Assembly: GCA_029553855.1 (NCBI GenBank)
Contig: JAKPKE010000172.1
Coordinates: 1-46,993 of the forward strand
Origin: Bacillota bacterium
GTDB taxonomy: Bacteria; Bacillota; Clostridia; Lutisporales; Lutisporaceae
Direction of reading: 5' to 3'
DNA length: 46,993 bases
The position numbers and the translations under genes were made by a program. Below the pieces are notes generated by a model. It saw only the letters and a list, made by a program, of their open reading frames with translations, did no database searches and was not told the DNA's origin. Shown here piece after piece: positions 8,346-17,868 of this stretch (positions within the stretch are counted from its first letter, which is position 1; every line of letters begins with the position of its first letter).

Positions 8346-9053
8346 ATGTTAAGAAAAATAATAAAAATTGATGAAGAAAAATGTAATGGCTGCGGGCTTT
8401 GTGTGTCAGCCTGCCATGAGGGTGCAATCGGTATGGTTAATGGAAAAGCACAGCTTCTTCGTGATGATTATTGCGACGGACTTGGAGACTGCCTGCCGGC
8501 ATGCCCTACCGGGGCTATTTCCTTTGAAGAGCGTGAAGCTCTTCCTTATGACGAAGAAGCTGTTAAAGAAAATATGAAAAAGCCCCAGAACTTGCCCTGT
8601 GGTTGCCCCGGTGCCCATTCAAAGGAAATCAAGCGCGAAAATGCCGGGGCTCCCGATTACAAGGCAGAGCCAGGGGAAGCTTGTCAGACTCACCTTAGTC
8701 AATGGCCGGTGCAGATTAAGCTAATTCCTCCCAATGCACCTTATTTCAAAAATGCAAATTTGTTGATTGCAGCCGACTGTGCGGCCTATGCTTATGGTAA
8801 TTTTCACAACAGGTTTATGAAAAACAAAATTACACTTATAGGCTGCCCGAAGCTTGACGATATTGATTACAGCGAAAAGCTGACAGCAATACTGAAAATG
8901 AATGACATTAAATCGGTTACAGTTGTCAGAATGGAAGTGCCTTGCTGCGGGGGACTTGAAAATGCGGTAAAAAAAGCGCTTCGTGATTGCGGCAAATTGA
9001 TTCAATGGCAGGTAGTGACAATATCTGCTGATGGAAGGATTTTAGAAAGCTAA
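8346..9053 (+). CDS. 4Fe-4S dicluster ferredoxin-domain protein with C-terminal Cys motifs
   Basis: A 235-residue redox protein. The N-terminus has a full 4Fe-4S motif at C13, C16, C19, C23 followed by a second set with altered spacing (C43, C49, C53). After a linker with PCGCPG, the C-terminal half carries an isolated AADCAAYAYG, GCPKLDD and a VPCCGG motif, recalling the cysteine-rich folds of heterodisulfide-reductase-like proteins. This protein type is common in Clostridia beside a Crp/Fnr regulator, as here. The partner is unknown; roles in electron transfer or redox sensing are both possible. Start: ATG with GAGGTGAAAG upstream. It is the only plus-strand gene in the left 43 kb and is followed by a complex hairpin shared with the convergent ycaO gene. 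Confidence 0.85.
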   Translation: MLRKIIKIDEEKCNGCGLCVSACHEGAIGMVNGKAQLLRDDYCDGLGDCLPACPTGAISFEEREALPYDEEAVKENMKKPQNLPCGCPGAHSKEIKRENAGAPDYKAEPGEACQTHLSQWPVQIKLIPPNAPYFKNANLLIAADCAAYAYGNFHNRFMKNKITLIGCPKLDDIDYSEKLTAILKMNDIKSVTVVRMEVPCCGGLENAVKKALRDCGKLIQWQVVTISADGRILES

Positions 9054-9083
9054 GCAGTAGTATTTAGGGTAATGTATACTACT

Positions 9084-9137
9084 CCGGCTGTAGGGAAGTA
9101 TGTCCTCCTCATCTTGGAGATAGCTTCCCCACGCCGG
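9084..9137. terminator. Bidirectional multi-stem hairpin between ferredoxin and ycaO genes
   Basis: Outer stem CCGGC (9084-9088)/GCCGG (9133-9137), middle stem GGGAAG (9093-9098)/CTTCCC (9124-9129), and an inner CTCC/GGAG pair. It lies 30 bases after the ferredoxin stop and 9 bases after the convergent ycaO stop. Only short T runs flank it, so it is a plausible but not classical terminator for both. Confidence 0.55.
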
Positions 9138-9146
9138 TATTCGTCT

Positions 9147-10973
9147 TTATATTCTCAACTCTCGTAAATCTTTAAGCCTGGCTGATGCCTGCCTGTCCTT
9201 CAATGCCCTTTTAATGCTTCTTGTGGCAGAATAGCTGCAATTATTTGCCGCACCGCATTCACTGCAGTTAAAGCAAGTGATTTCAGGATAGAAGCTTTTC
9301 ATAACTCTCCCGGGATCCTCCATTTGGCCGCAGACTTTTTGTGCAATATCCTCAGGATAGAACAATCCAAGTATTGCAGCTATTTCCTTTGCCGGCTTAT
9401 TTTCAGCTATTGCAGCAGCATAATCGGCAATGCACCTGTAATATAATTTCTCTTCCGAGCCGGACAGTTCATATGCTACCAATTCAAAGACTGCAGCCGC
9501 CTCCTTATAAATTCCAAGTTTATACAGGCAGGCCCCTATTAAGAAATAGTGTTCGCATTTTCCGCCTATATATTTATTTCTAAAATCCACCCCTACCAGT
9601 GTAGAAAATGTATTTTCGTTTATTGAATTCTGTTTGTATTTCAGATAACTTGCCACTTCTTTCAATTCATCATCTGATGCATTATGCAGATTCCTTAAGG
9701 CCTTCCTTGTTATCATGCCGGAACAGACTTCCCGGACTTTTAGCAGGCTTGCCTCATGTATCTCGCTGAATCCAGGTGAAATCACATGATATGCCGGAAA
9801 ACCCAAGTAGGAAGAATCTTTGATCAATATGTCATATCCCTGGGAGGTAATCAGTCTCAGCATATCCTTCAGCATTTCACAGTTTGACTTTCCCGTAACA
9901 TCAGCAAAGGGTTCAAATCCATAATCAGCAGCCTCGCTAAAAAGCTCTGCTGGATATTGTCCCAAACCGATTTTGGCTATATTGGAAATATTATCGGTAA
10001 ACTGTACACCTGCATTATCAAACCTAAAAATACTAAGACCAGTAAATGATTCAACGGACTTTCCCTGAAATGCTTCACTAAGAGTCCTCTCCAGAGCAAT
10101 TTCAAATTCAGGGTGCGCGCCGAACCTTACACCATAGCTCTGGCGTTTTCTGTCTATAATTATAAGTGCAACTACCGGATAGCCTTTGCCGAGTGAGCCG
10201 TCTTTGACCAATACCTTATAACGGCCCTCTTTCTCAATCCCCCTGATAATTTTATACAGCCTTTCGTATTTCGCCAGATACCGGTCAGGTATTGTCGGAA
10301 GCTTTGTCCTTTCTTTAATTATCCTTAAATTCACATGCCTTTCCAATACCTCGGAAAGGCCCTGCACCAAAGCTTCCTCAGGTGTATTCCCCGCACACAT
10401 TCCATTGCTGCGATACAGCTTCATACAAATTGCCTGAGGTAAATACTCGTAACACTTATTTTTCACACTGTAGTAGCGAACCGTCACAAACTTGTCACTG
10501 CAGCCTTGAAAAACCGGGAACTGCCACATAGCCATATAATCCGCTCTATTTTCAGGGCTCTCAATGATTTTCCCCCGCTCTTTTGCAGAAGCGCTTATAA
10601 GCATTTCAACAAAGGCATTGTCGGACTCAGCCAGTTCTGCCGCACTTTTTATCTTTTCGTCAGGAGTATAATAAAAGCCTCTGTACTTCCATGTATCTTC
10701 ATCATAATCCCCGAGGCTTAAACAGTCGTTTTGCATTCTTTCCATAAACTCCGCATAAGCACTTGCTTGTGCATATTCCCTGGTCGCCCCTTTGCCGTTT
10801 GAGCCCAAACCTGTACCCGCAGCATTTACCCTAAGGGTGAATAATCCTTCTATTCCGGTATCGCCCCAGTTTTCTTCAAGTACTATACCCATTTCTTCAA
10901 GTATTACCTTGATACGCTCCACCGTTTCTTCAGGCATACATTCCTTATATTTTGTTTCCCTCGAAACCGTCAT
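9147..10973 (-). CDS. YcaO-domain protein (E. coli YcaO type) with C-terminal Cys4 motif
   Basis: YcaO proteins use ATP to activate a backbone amide or carbonyl for cyclodehydration or thioamidation; E. coli YcaO assists RimO in methylthiolation of ribosomal protein S12. This one (608 residues from the chosen start) follows the E. coli YcaO plan: NGKGAT at 59-64, ATP/Mg glutamates E75 and E78 in AEFMER, the SNGMCAGNT/QGLSEVLER block (189-212), DGSLGKGYPV, FGAHPEFEIALERT, then a TPR-like C-terminal region. Unlike E. coli YcaO it ends with a C-x2-C-x2-C-x5-C motif (C567, C570, C573, C579) followed by a basic tail, suggesting a metal or Fe-S site. Start: ATG 10973 with GGGTGGGTG upstream, 29 bases inside the preceding [2Fe-2S] subunit gene; an ATG at 11003 lacks a site. 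No RiPP precursor or partner protein is nearby. The target is unknown; the Mo hydroxylase made by the same operon is the obvious candidate. Confidence 0.9.
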   Translation of the reverse strand: MTVSRETKYKECMPEETVERIKVILEEMGIVLEENWGDTGIEGLFTLRVNAAGTGLGSNGKGATREYAQASAYAEFMERMQNDCLSLGDYDEDTWKYRGFYYTPDEKIKSAAELAESDNAFVEMLISASAKERGKIIESPENRADYMAMWQFPVFQGCSDKFVTVRYYSVKNKCYEYLPQAICMKLYRSNGMCAGNTPEEALVQGLSEVLERHVNLRIIKERTKLPTIPDRYLAKYERLYKIIRGIEKEGRYKVLVKDGSLGKGYPVVALIIIDRKRQSYGVRFGAHPEFEIALERTLSEAFQGKSVESFTGLSIFRFDNAGVQFTDNISNIAKIGLGQYPAELFSEAADYGFEPFADVTGKSNCEMLKDMLRLITSQGYDILIKDSSYLGFPAYHVISPGFSEIHEASLLKVREVCSGMITRKALRNLHNASDDELKEVASYLKYKQNSINENTFSTLVGVDFRNKYIGGKCEHYFLIGACLYKLGIYKEAAAVFELVAYELSGSEEKLYYRCIADYAAAIAENKPAKEIAAILGLFYPEDIAQKVCGQMEDPGRVMKSFYPEITCFNCSECGAANNCSYSATRSIKRALKDRQASARLKDLRELRI

Positions 10974-11475
10974 TTTCACCCACCCTTTCCTTGTCTCCAT
11001 CATTTGTCCCAGATAAGAACAATACTGATTTCACAGCTTCTCTGATCTCTTCATATCCGGTGCATCTGCAAATATTGGATTGAAGCCATTCCTCAATAGT
11101 TTCATCATCTGCGTCCGGATGATTGATTACAAGTCCATGACAGTTCATTATAAAGCCCGGGGTACAATATCCGCATTGAAAACCCCGCTTTTCTGCAAAA
11201 GCTTTTTGAATCGGTTCTCCCTTCAATCCCTCAATAGTAGTCACTTTATGTCCAACGGCTTCAACAGCCAATATAATGCACGATTTAAATGGTGCCCCAT
11301 CAATGAGCACCGTGCATGCGCCGCAGTCTCCATTTTCACACCCCGGTTTTGCTCCGGTCAACCCTGCTTGTTCTCTAAGCACTCTTAGCAGAGTGTCTGC
11401 AGGTCTTACGATCAGACTTCTGTTTTCGCCGTTAATATCAAGTGTTATCTTTGCCGTCTCAATATGTGCTGTCAT
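10945..11475 (-). CDS. Molybdenum hydroxylase, [2Fe-2S] small subunit (first set)
   Basis: The electron-transfer subunit of a xanthine-dehydrogenase-family enzyme, 176 residues. It has the plant-type [2Fe-2S] motif C46, C51, C54, C66 and the second, alpha-helical cluster motif C101, C104, C136, C138 (CGYCTPG, ICRCTGY). It moves electrons from the Mo-pterin subunit to the FAD subunit. The ATG overlaps the FAD subunit stop as ATGA and has GGAGGG upstream; the 3' end overlaps ycaO by 29 bases. The C-terminal tail after the second cluster is about 35 residues and hydrophilic, somewhat longer than usual. Confidence 0.95.
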   Translation of the reverse strand: MTAHIETAKITLDINGENRSLIVRPADTLLRVLREQAGLTGAKPGCENGDCGACTVLIDGAPFKSCIILAVEAVGHKVTTIEGLKGEPIQKAFAEKRGFQCGYCTPGFIMNCHGLVINHPDADDETIEEWLQSNICRCTGYEEIREAVKSVLFLSGTNDGDKERVGENDGFEGNKI

Positions 11476-12311
11476 TTCCCTCCACCATCCAGTGCAGCTA
11501 TAATGTTATTAAGTAAATTCTTTAATACAAATTCCTTATATTCGGAAGAGCCCTGAATATTGCCGAATATTGGGGCAGGCAAGCTGTTTATTGCCTGTTC
11601 TATCCTTTGCTCCCTTGAAATAGCTTTATTATTTATAGCATTCTCCATCTTCGCAGACCTGAATGGGAAAGAGCAAACCCCGCTGAATGCCATTCGTATA
11701 TTGTTATCTTTCTTAAGTACTGCCATACTGATTAAGGGGTAACCGGTCTTTCCCTGTTTAGTTTTCCTCACGCATATACAAGGCAGGTCGGAATAGCTCA
11801 TATCTGTTGTCAACTGAAAAAGGAATTCCCCCTCTTTCAATTGAAGCCTTTGATCAAAAGCCTGATTTATCGGAACTGTTCTTTTACCTTCCTCTCCGTA
11901 AATAATTATATTGCTGTCTGTAATCAAATGGCCTAATACAGCCTCTCTATATATAATCCTACCGCAAATATTTCCGCCTATAGTTATCTTATTGCGTGCC
12001 GTATGATCTGCGGCAAAGTTTGCTGTCTTGCTTAATACCGGAATCAATTTATTCTCAGTAATATGGGTAAGTGTAACCGCAGCCCCTATTGTCATCAGGC
12101 TGCCTATTGTTTCATATGCATTGCACTCCGGAATTCCTTTAATATCTATTACCGCCTTTGTATATATGTCGTTTCGCCTTGCCATTGTGATTATTTCAGT
12201 TCCTCCCGAATAATATAAAGGCCTCTTATCACTCCTGCTAAGCTCTCCATACAGCTTTACCGCCTCGTTCAAAGAATCAGGCTTATAATAATCAAAATCA
12301 AAAGCAATCAT
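11472..12311 (-). CDS. Molybdenum hydroxylase, FAD-binding medium subunit (first set)
   Basis: The CO-dehydrogenase-medium-chain/XdhB-type flavoprotein subunit, 279 residues. Signatures are FDYYKPDSLNEAVKLYGE at the start, the FAD pyrophosphate segment YYSGGTEIITMARRND (usually AGGTDLL, here SGGTEII), and TIGGNICGRI in the second FAD loop. No 4Fe-4S insertion, so not of the 4-hydroxybenzoyl-CoA reductase type. Both ends overlap neighbours by four bases (ATGA): the ATG at 12311 with the stop of the large subunit, and its stop with the start of the small subunit. GAGGGGG precedes the ATG. The natural electron acceptor could be NAD+, ferredoxin or, in this operon, something else. Confidence 0.93.
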   Translation of the reverse strand: MIAFDFDYYKPDSLNEAVKLYGELSRSDKRPLYYSGGTEIITMARRNDIYTKAVIDIKGIPECNAYETIGSLMTIGAAVTLTHITENKLIPVLSKTANFAADHTARNKITIGGNICGRIIYREAVLGHLITDSNIIIYGEEGKRTVPINQAFDQRLQLKEGEFLFQLTTDMSYSDLPCICVRKTKQGKTGYPLISMAVLKKDNNIRMAFSGVCSFPFRSAKMENAINNKAISREQRIEQAINSLPAPIFGNIQGSSEYKEFVLKNLLNNIIAALDGGGK

Positions 12312-14641
12312 TTTTGTACCCCCTCTTTTGTTTTCCATATGAGTTCAGGAATTAACGGCAATTGGTTAAGGGGTACCTGCGCTGCACAGGACAGACTGTT
12401 TGCCAGTGCTGCCGGCATTCCGATCACTCCGTATTCTCCTATCCCTCTTGCACCATATGGGCCCTCCATATGTGGGGTTTCTACAAAATCTACAAGATAT
12501 TCCGGGTTCTCTCCAAACCTGATAATATTGTATGTTCTTAACTGCTTATTTTGAACAATGCCGTTCTCCGTGAATAAAAATGCTTCTCTTCCTGCAAAGC
12601 TCAATCCCATGTTCATACCGCCTGAAATCTGACCCTTCGCAGCCCCGGGATTAATTACCTTGCCTGCATCAACAACACAAGCTGCCCTAATAATTTCATA
12701 GGTATATTCTTTTTTATCAAGCTCCACCTCAACAGCTGCTGCACCAACAGTCCATTCCGGTCCCGGATTGCCTTTGCCGGTTTCTGGGTCCAGCTTCGTC
12801 AGATTTTCTAAAACGTAGCTTCCCCTTCCAACAACCTGTTCTCCGATTGTATTACCATTCGGACAGGTATACCCAAATGCAATTTTATTTATCTCTATTC
12901 CAATCTGCGGGTTGTTTCTTAGAAATACCCTCCCTCTGCCAATTTCCAGTTCATCCGGTGAACATTCCAGGACAAGGGCAGCTGTTTTGAAAAGCTGATA
13001 AATAGCATCCTCAGCTGCCCTCAAAGCTGCTCTGCCAATGAGTAAGGTGGTCCTGCTGGCGGCTGTTTTCCAGTGATCCGGGGCTATCTGAGTATTGACC
13101 TCCATAGATACATGGATTTGCTCTGCATCCATTTTCATTTTTTCTGCCAATATCTGTGCCAAAGCTGTTTTTGTTCCCTGGCCTATTTCAACTGAAGCAC
13201 AAATAAGATTGATGCTTCCATCCGAGTTAAAGGTAAGTATAGCTCCACCTCCTGCATCTACCGGTGTATTTGAGTTCTTCCAAAAGCAGCTTACACCCGC
13301 AGCCCTTACTTTACCATCCGGGGTTTCAGTTTTTCCCCCTTCTTCCCAATGTATTAGTTCAACCAGCTTTTGTATACACATAGGCAAGTCGCCCAGATTG
13401 CTCCGGTTCAGTAAGGTCTGGGCAGGGCCGGTATCTCCCGGTAATATTGCATTTCTTAATCTCAATTCCAAAGGATCCATTCCAAGCTTATCCGACAGCA
13501 TATCCATAGTTCTTTCCATTGCGAAGGTGAGCTCAGAATGTCCGAAGCCTCTGAAGGCTGCCGCATAGGTATGATTTGTATATAGACACAAGGAATCACA
13601 CCACACATTTTCAATGCTATATGGCCCTGTACAGTCCACACCTGCTGCCCTGCTTATAATTACCGCCCTGTCGGAGTATGCACCCCCATCAAACAAATAA
13701 GTTATCTCCGCAGCAGTGAGCCTCCCGGTTTTTGTGCATCCAAGCCTGATTTTCGCATCAAGACCTATATGGACCGGGGAGGTAACCAGATCCTCTTCCC
13801 TTGTATTTGTAAGCTTTACTTGTCTTCCTCCAACCGCTTTTGAACACAAATAAGCTATAAACTCCAGCTGCACAGCTGTCTTGCCTCCATAAGCCCCGCC
13901 TACTAAAGGCACATTAACTATAACCTTGCCGGGATCAAGCTCAAAGAAATGACTTATAAGCTTTTTTATAGCAAAGGGGGCCTGAGAAGCAGAATGTATG
14001 ATAACCCTCCCATCAGGTAATATTTCTGCCCTTGCACATCTTGTTTCAATAGCAGCATGATCTGAAGGCGGAAAGGAAAAGCTTGCTTCCACAGTTACGC
14101 TGCTCTCATTCCAGCCCTTATTAATATCACCCTTCCTTATTTTTGTCCGGTTAGCGATATTTGTACCGGCTTCCGGAAAAACCTCGTATATAATATTATA
14201 CCGGTCAAGTCTTTCATGAACCAATGGGGCATCTTCTTTCAAGGCTTCGCTGGGGGAGTTCACCACCGCTAAAGGCTCATATTCCACTCTTATCAGTTGA
14301 GCGGCTTTTTCTGCTTCAGCCTCGCTGTCAGCTACCACAACAGCCACCGGCTCACCGTTGTATCTCACTTTGTCTATTGCAATTGGGGGTCTGTCAACAA
14401 CAGTAGATCCTGTAAGCTGCGGAAAGTACTGCCCTGTTAATACGGCCCTGACTCCAGAAGCACTTAATGAGCTTTCATATTCAATAGACTTTATTTTTGC
14501 ATGAGCATAAGGACTTGTTACCATTCTCGCATGTAAAAGTTCCGGAGCTTCATAATCGTTGGTATACCTTGCTCTGCCAGTTACCTTATCTAATGATTCT
14601 TTCCTTGGCACACTTTTACCTACCACATCTAAATTACTCAT
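12308..14641 (-). CDS. Xanthine-dehydrogenase-family Mo-pterin large subunit (first set)
   Basis: The substrate-hydroxylating subunit, 777 residues, normal length. It binds molybdopterin cytosine dinucleotide. Family motifs are SASQAPF with Q220, GGAYGGK at 248-254, AFRGFG at 362-367, EIGQG, and the catalytic glutamate E736 in GARGIGE. It hydroxylates a carbon next to nitrogen or an aldehyde; exact substrate is not readable. The CcmF-like gene is 69 bases upstream, the FAD subunit overlaps downstream by four bases. The second-shell motif is GGAYGGK rather than the GGGFG(G/N)K of the two other large subunits in the window, so this enzyme has probably diverged in substrate. Start: ATG with GGGAGG upstream. 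Confidence 0.95.
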   Translation of the reverse strand: MSNLDVVGKSVPRKESLDKVTGRARYTNDYEAPELLHARMVTSPYAHAKIKSIEYESSLSASGVRAVLTGQYFPQLTGSTVVDRPPIAIDKVRYNGEPVAVVVADSEAEAEKAAQLIRVEYEPLAVVNSPSEALKEDAPLVHERLDRYNIIYEVFPEAGTNIANRTKIRKGDINKGWNESSVTVEASFSFPPSDHAAIETRCARAEILPDGRVIIHSASQAPFAIKKLISHFFELDPGKVIVNVPLVGGAYGGKTAVQLEFIAYLCSKAVGGRQVKLTNTREEDLVTSPVHIGLDAKIRLGCTKTGRLTAAEITYLFDGGAYSDRAVIISRAAGVDCTGPYSIENVWCDSLCLYTNHTYAAAFRGFGHSELTFAMERTMDMLSDKLGMDPLELRLRNAILPGDTGPAQTLLNRSNLGDLPMCIQKLVELIHWEEGGKTETPDGKVRAAGVSCFWKNSNTPVDAGGGAILTFNSDGSINLICASVEIGQGTKTALAQILAEKMKMDAEQIHVSMEVNTQIAPDHWKTAASRTTLLIGRAALRAAEDAIYQLFKTAALVLECSPDELEIGRGRVFLRNNPQIGIEINKIAFGYTCPNGNTIGEQVVGRGSYVLENLTKLDPETGKGNPGPEWTVGAAAVEVELDKKEYTYEIIRAACVVDAGKVINPGAAKGQISGGMNMGLSFAGREAFLFTENGIVQNKQLRTYNIIRFGENPEYLVDFVETPHMEGPYGARGIGEYGVIGMPAALANSLSCAAQVPLNQLPLIPELIWKTKEGVQK

Positions 14642-14710
14642 AAATTGCCTCCCAAAATTGGTGCTTGCAGTTCACCTTAAAGCAGCAAGAACCGTCATTG
14701 CTTCTTCGTT

Positions 14711-16357
<1,647 letters not shown>

Positions 16358-16383
16358 GCCAGCTATTTCTCCTCATAAAAATA

Positions 16384-17649
16384 TTATTTTTTAGGTACTG
16401 TCTGATGTATTTTCCCTGTTCCTTCATGACAAACCGTGCACTTATCTATAAAATTCGGATATCCCAATAACTTAATAGGCAGGAGATTGTCTTTCAGATT
16501 GGCTGATTTCCATTCAGCATGAGGGCCGTTATGGCAGGATTCACAAAGAATAAATCCATTCATTTCAGCATTAGTATTATTAACTAAGTATGAATTTCGG
16601 TAGAGTCGGCCTGCATTTACTCCGTATTTCTCACCATGGCAGCTGCTGCAGTCAGGCTCCTGCAGCCATGCCTGACGGCCCTCGGCTTGAGTAGCGGCTA
16701 TTTTCTCCATATCGCCGTGGCATTTTGAATTCACACAGGATACTCCTTCTGCAAACATCACCCCCCGGTAACATTTAGAAACAGGCCCCGGGTGACAGGT
16801 GTAACACTCGGGTTTTATATCGCTCTGGACCATCTTATTCGCGTGAAACCCATGTATGGCCTGTGACAGAGGAGGTATCCCAGGTTTTCCTGCAGAATCA
16901 AGAATATTGTCTTGATGGCAATCTGCGCATTTATGCCGTTTACCCTTTGATAATTCATCAACTAACTGTGTTTTTGACAATTCATCATGAGCTTTTAGAA
17001 TATTTATATCAGTACCTGAAGCACCATGGCATTTACTGCAATTCATTTCATTTGAGACAGGTACTACTATATTGTCTAGTCTGACCAGTTCCTTTCCCGT
17101 TTTACTGTCCGTCACCCGGATTGCGGCAAGCTGATAAGGATTCAATTCTGTGCTTCCATCATTGAAAGGGGTTACAGGTATCGCAGCAGCCTCGTAAAAC
17201 ATTCCATCCTTTGAAAGCTTCATTTTACCTGATAAACTGTTTCCGGTAATGCCGACATCCGGTGCAATATTATACCCGTAATCCTTGCTGTATTCCCAAA
17301 AGTTTATTTTATTGGCTGAAGTCGTATTATTCACAATCTGATAGGAGATTTCTATACCGGAATTGATTAGCTTCGCCTCCTTCCCTTCATTCAGGAATAC
17401 CTGTGATTTCAGGTTGTTCCCGGGAGGCAGGATGAGAAATTTTGAATAGTCGGGTTGATAACAGTGCATTCCCGTATCGTTGACCGCAAGAATCACATAC
17501 TTAGAATTTTGCTGTAGTGCAGACACTGAATTATCTTTTGAATAATAGTTTATAAAGAAGCAGATAATCATTAGAGAGATAAAACAGCAGGCAAATGCCA
17601 GAATGATATGTTTACCTTTAATGATAAAAACATGGAGTTTATTAATCAT
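16384..17649 (-). CDS. Membrane-anchored multihaem c-type cytochrome (seven haem sites)
   Basis: A 421-residue exported cytochrome. A hydrophobic segment at 13-33 with no clear cleavage site should anchor it outside the membrane. Residues 50-200 form a domain with VNDTGMHCYQPDYS and NPYQLAAIRV segments, a pattern I recognise from multihaem cytochromes of Deltaproteobacteria and similar phyla. Haem sites: CxxCH at C204, C241, C282, C334, C369 and C404, plus one CX4CH at C305-C310-H311. Extra histidines (H222, H266, H269, H377, H415) can serve as distal ligands. Start: ATG with GGAGGTG. It is the first gene of the operon that continues with the CcmF-like synthase and the Mo hydroxylase. Such cytochromes are uncommon in Clostridia, which suggests acquisition by transfer. 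Electron donor and acceptor are unknown. Confidence 0.92.
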   Translation of the reverse strand: MINKLHVFIIKGKHIILAFACCFISLMIICFFINYYSKDNSVSALQQNSKYVILAVNDTGMHCYQPDYSKFLILPPGNNLKSQVFLNEGKEAKLINSGIEISYQIVNNTTSANKINFWEYSKDYGYNIAPDVGITGNSLSGKMKLSKDGMFYEAAAIPVTPFNDGSTELNPYQLAAIRVTDSKTGKELVRLDNIVVPVSNEMNCSKCHGASGTDINILKAHDELSKTQLVDELSKGKRHKCADCHQDNILDSAGKPGIPPLSQAIHGFHANKMVQSDIKPECYTCHPGPVSKCYRGVMFAEGVSCVNSKCHGDMEKIAATQAEGRQAWLQEPDCSSCHGEKYGVNAGRLYRNSYLVNNTNAEMNGFILCESCHNGPHAEWKSANLKDNLLPIKLLGYPNFIDKCTVCHEGTGKIHQTVPKK

Positions 17650-17698
17650 CTGTTACACCTCCGTTTTGGTTCTAATAATTTATATTCAATCAAACATT

Positions 17699-17707
17699 AT
17701 AATATCA
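17699..17707 (-). promoter_or_regulatory. Possible extended -10 promoter of the cytochrome-Mo hydroxylase operon
   Basis: Minus strand TGA-TATTAT, an extended -10, about 50 bases before the cytochrome ATG. No convincing -35 is found upstream, so an activator may be needed. The rest of 17650-17868 holds the ABC-operon terminator and no gene. Confidence 0.35.
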
Positions 17708-17810
17708 ATTTAGAATTCACTTATTTCTGAATATTAGATGGCCGCTATTTGCAGAAGACCGTATCAGCAGTATATCGTTCAGCCAGGACAATGTTCCGAC
17801 CAAAATAATA

Positions 17811-17853
17811 CACACCCCCTTGCTCAAAATAAGAAGCAAGCCGTGGGGGTGTG
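17811..17853 (-). terminator. Rho-independent terminator of the ABC transporter operon
   Basis: CACACCCCC (17811-17819) pairs with GGGGGTGTG (17845-17853), with an inner CTTGCT/AGCAAG stem. On the minus strand the stem is followed by TATTATTTT. It begins 16 bases after the last permease stop and separates the transporter operon from the cytochrome operon. Confidence 0.88.
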
Positions 17854-17868
17854 CATTTTTAAAAAATA

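Noticed and set aside
9147-11475. RiPP (thiazole/oxazole peptide) biosynthesis cluster around YcaO
   Set aside because: No short precursor gene, no E1-like/ThiF partner, no dehydrogenase or peptide exporter nearby; the protein matches E. coli-type YcaO.
13095-13568. Plus-strand open frames inside the Mo hydroxylase genes (for example here)
   Set aside because: They lie antisense to genes with complete family motifs and show no ribosome site or domain of their own.
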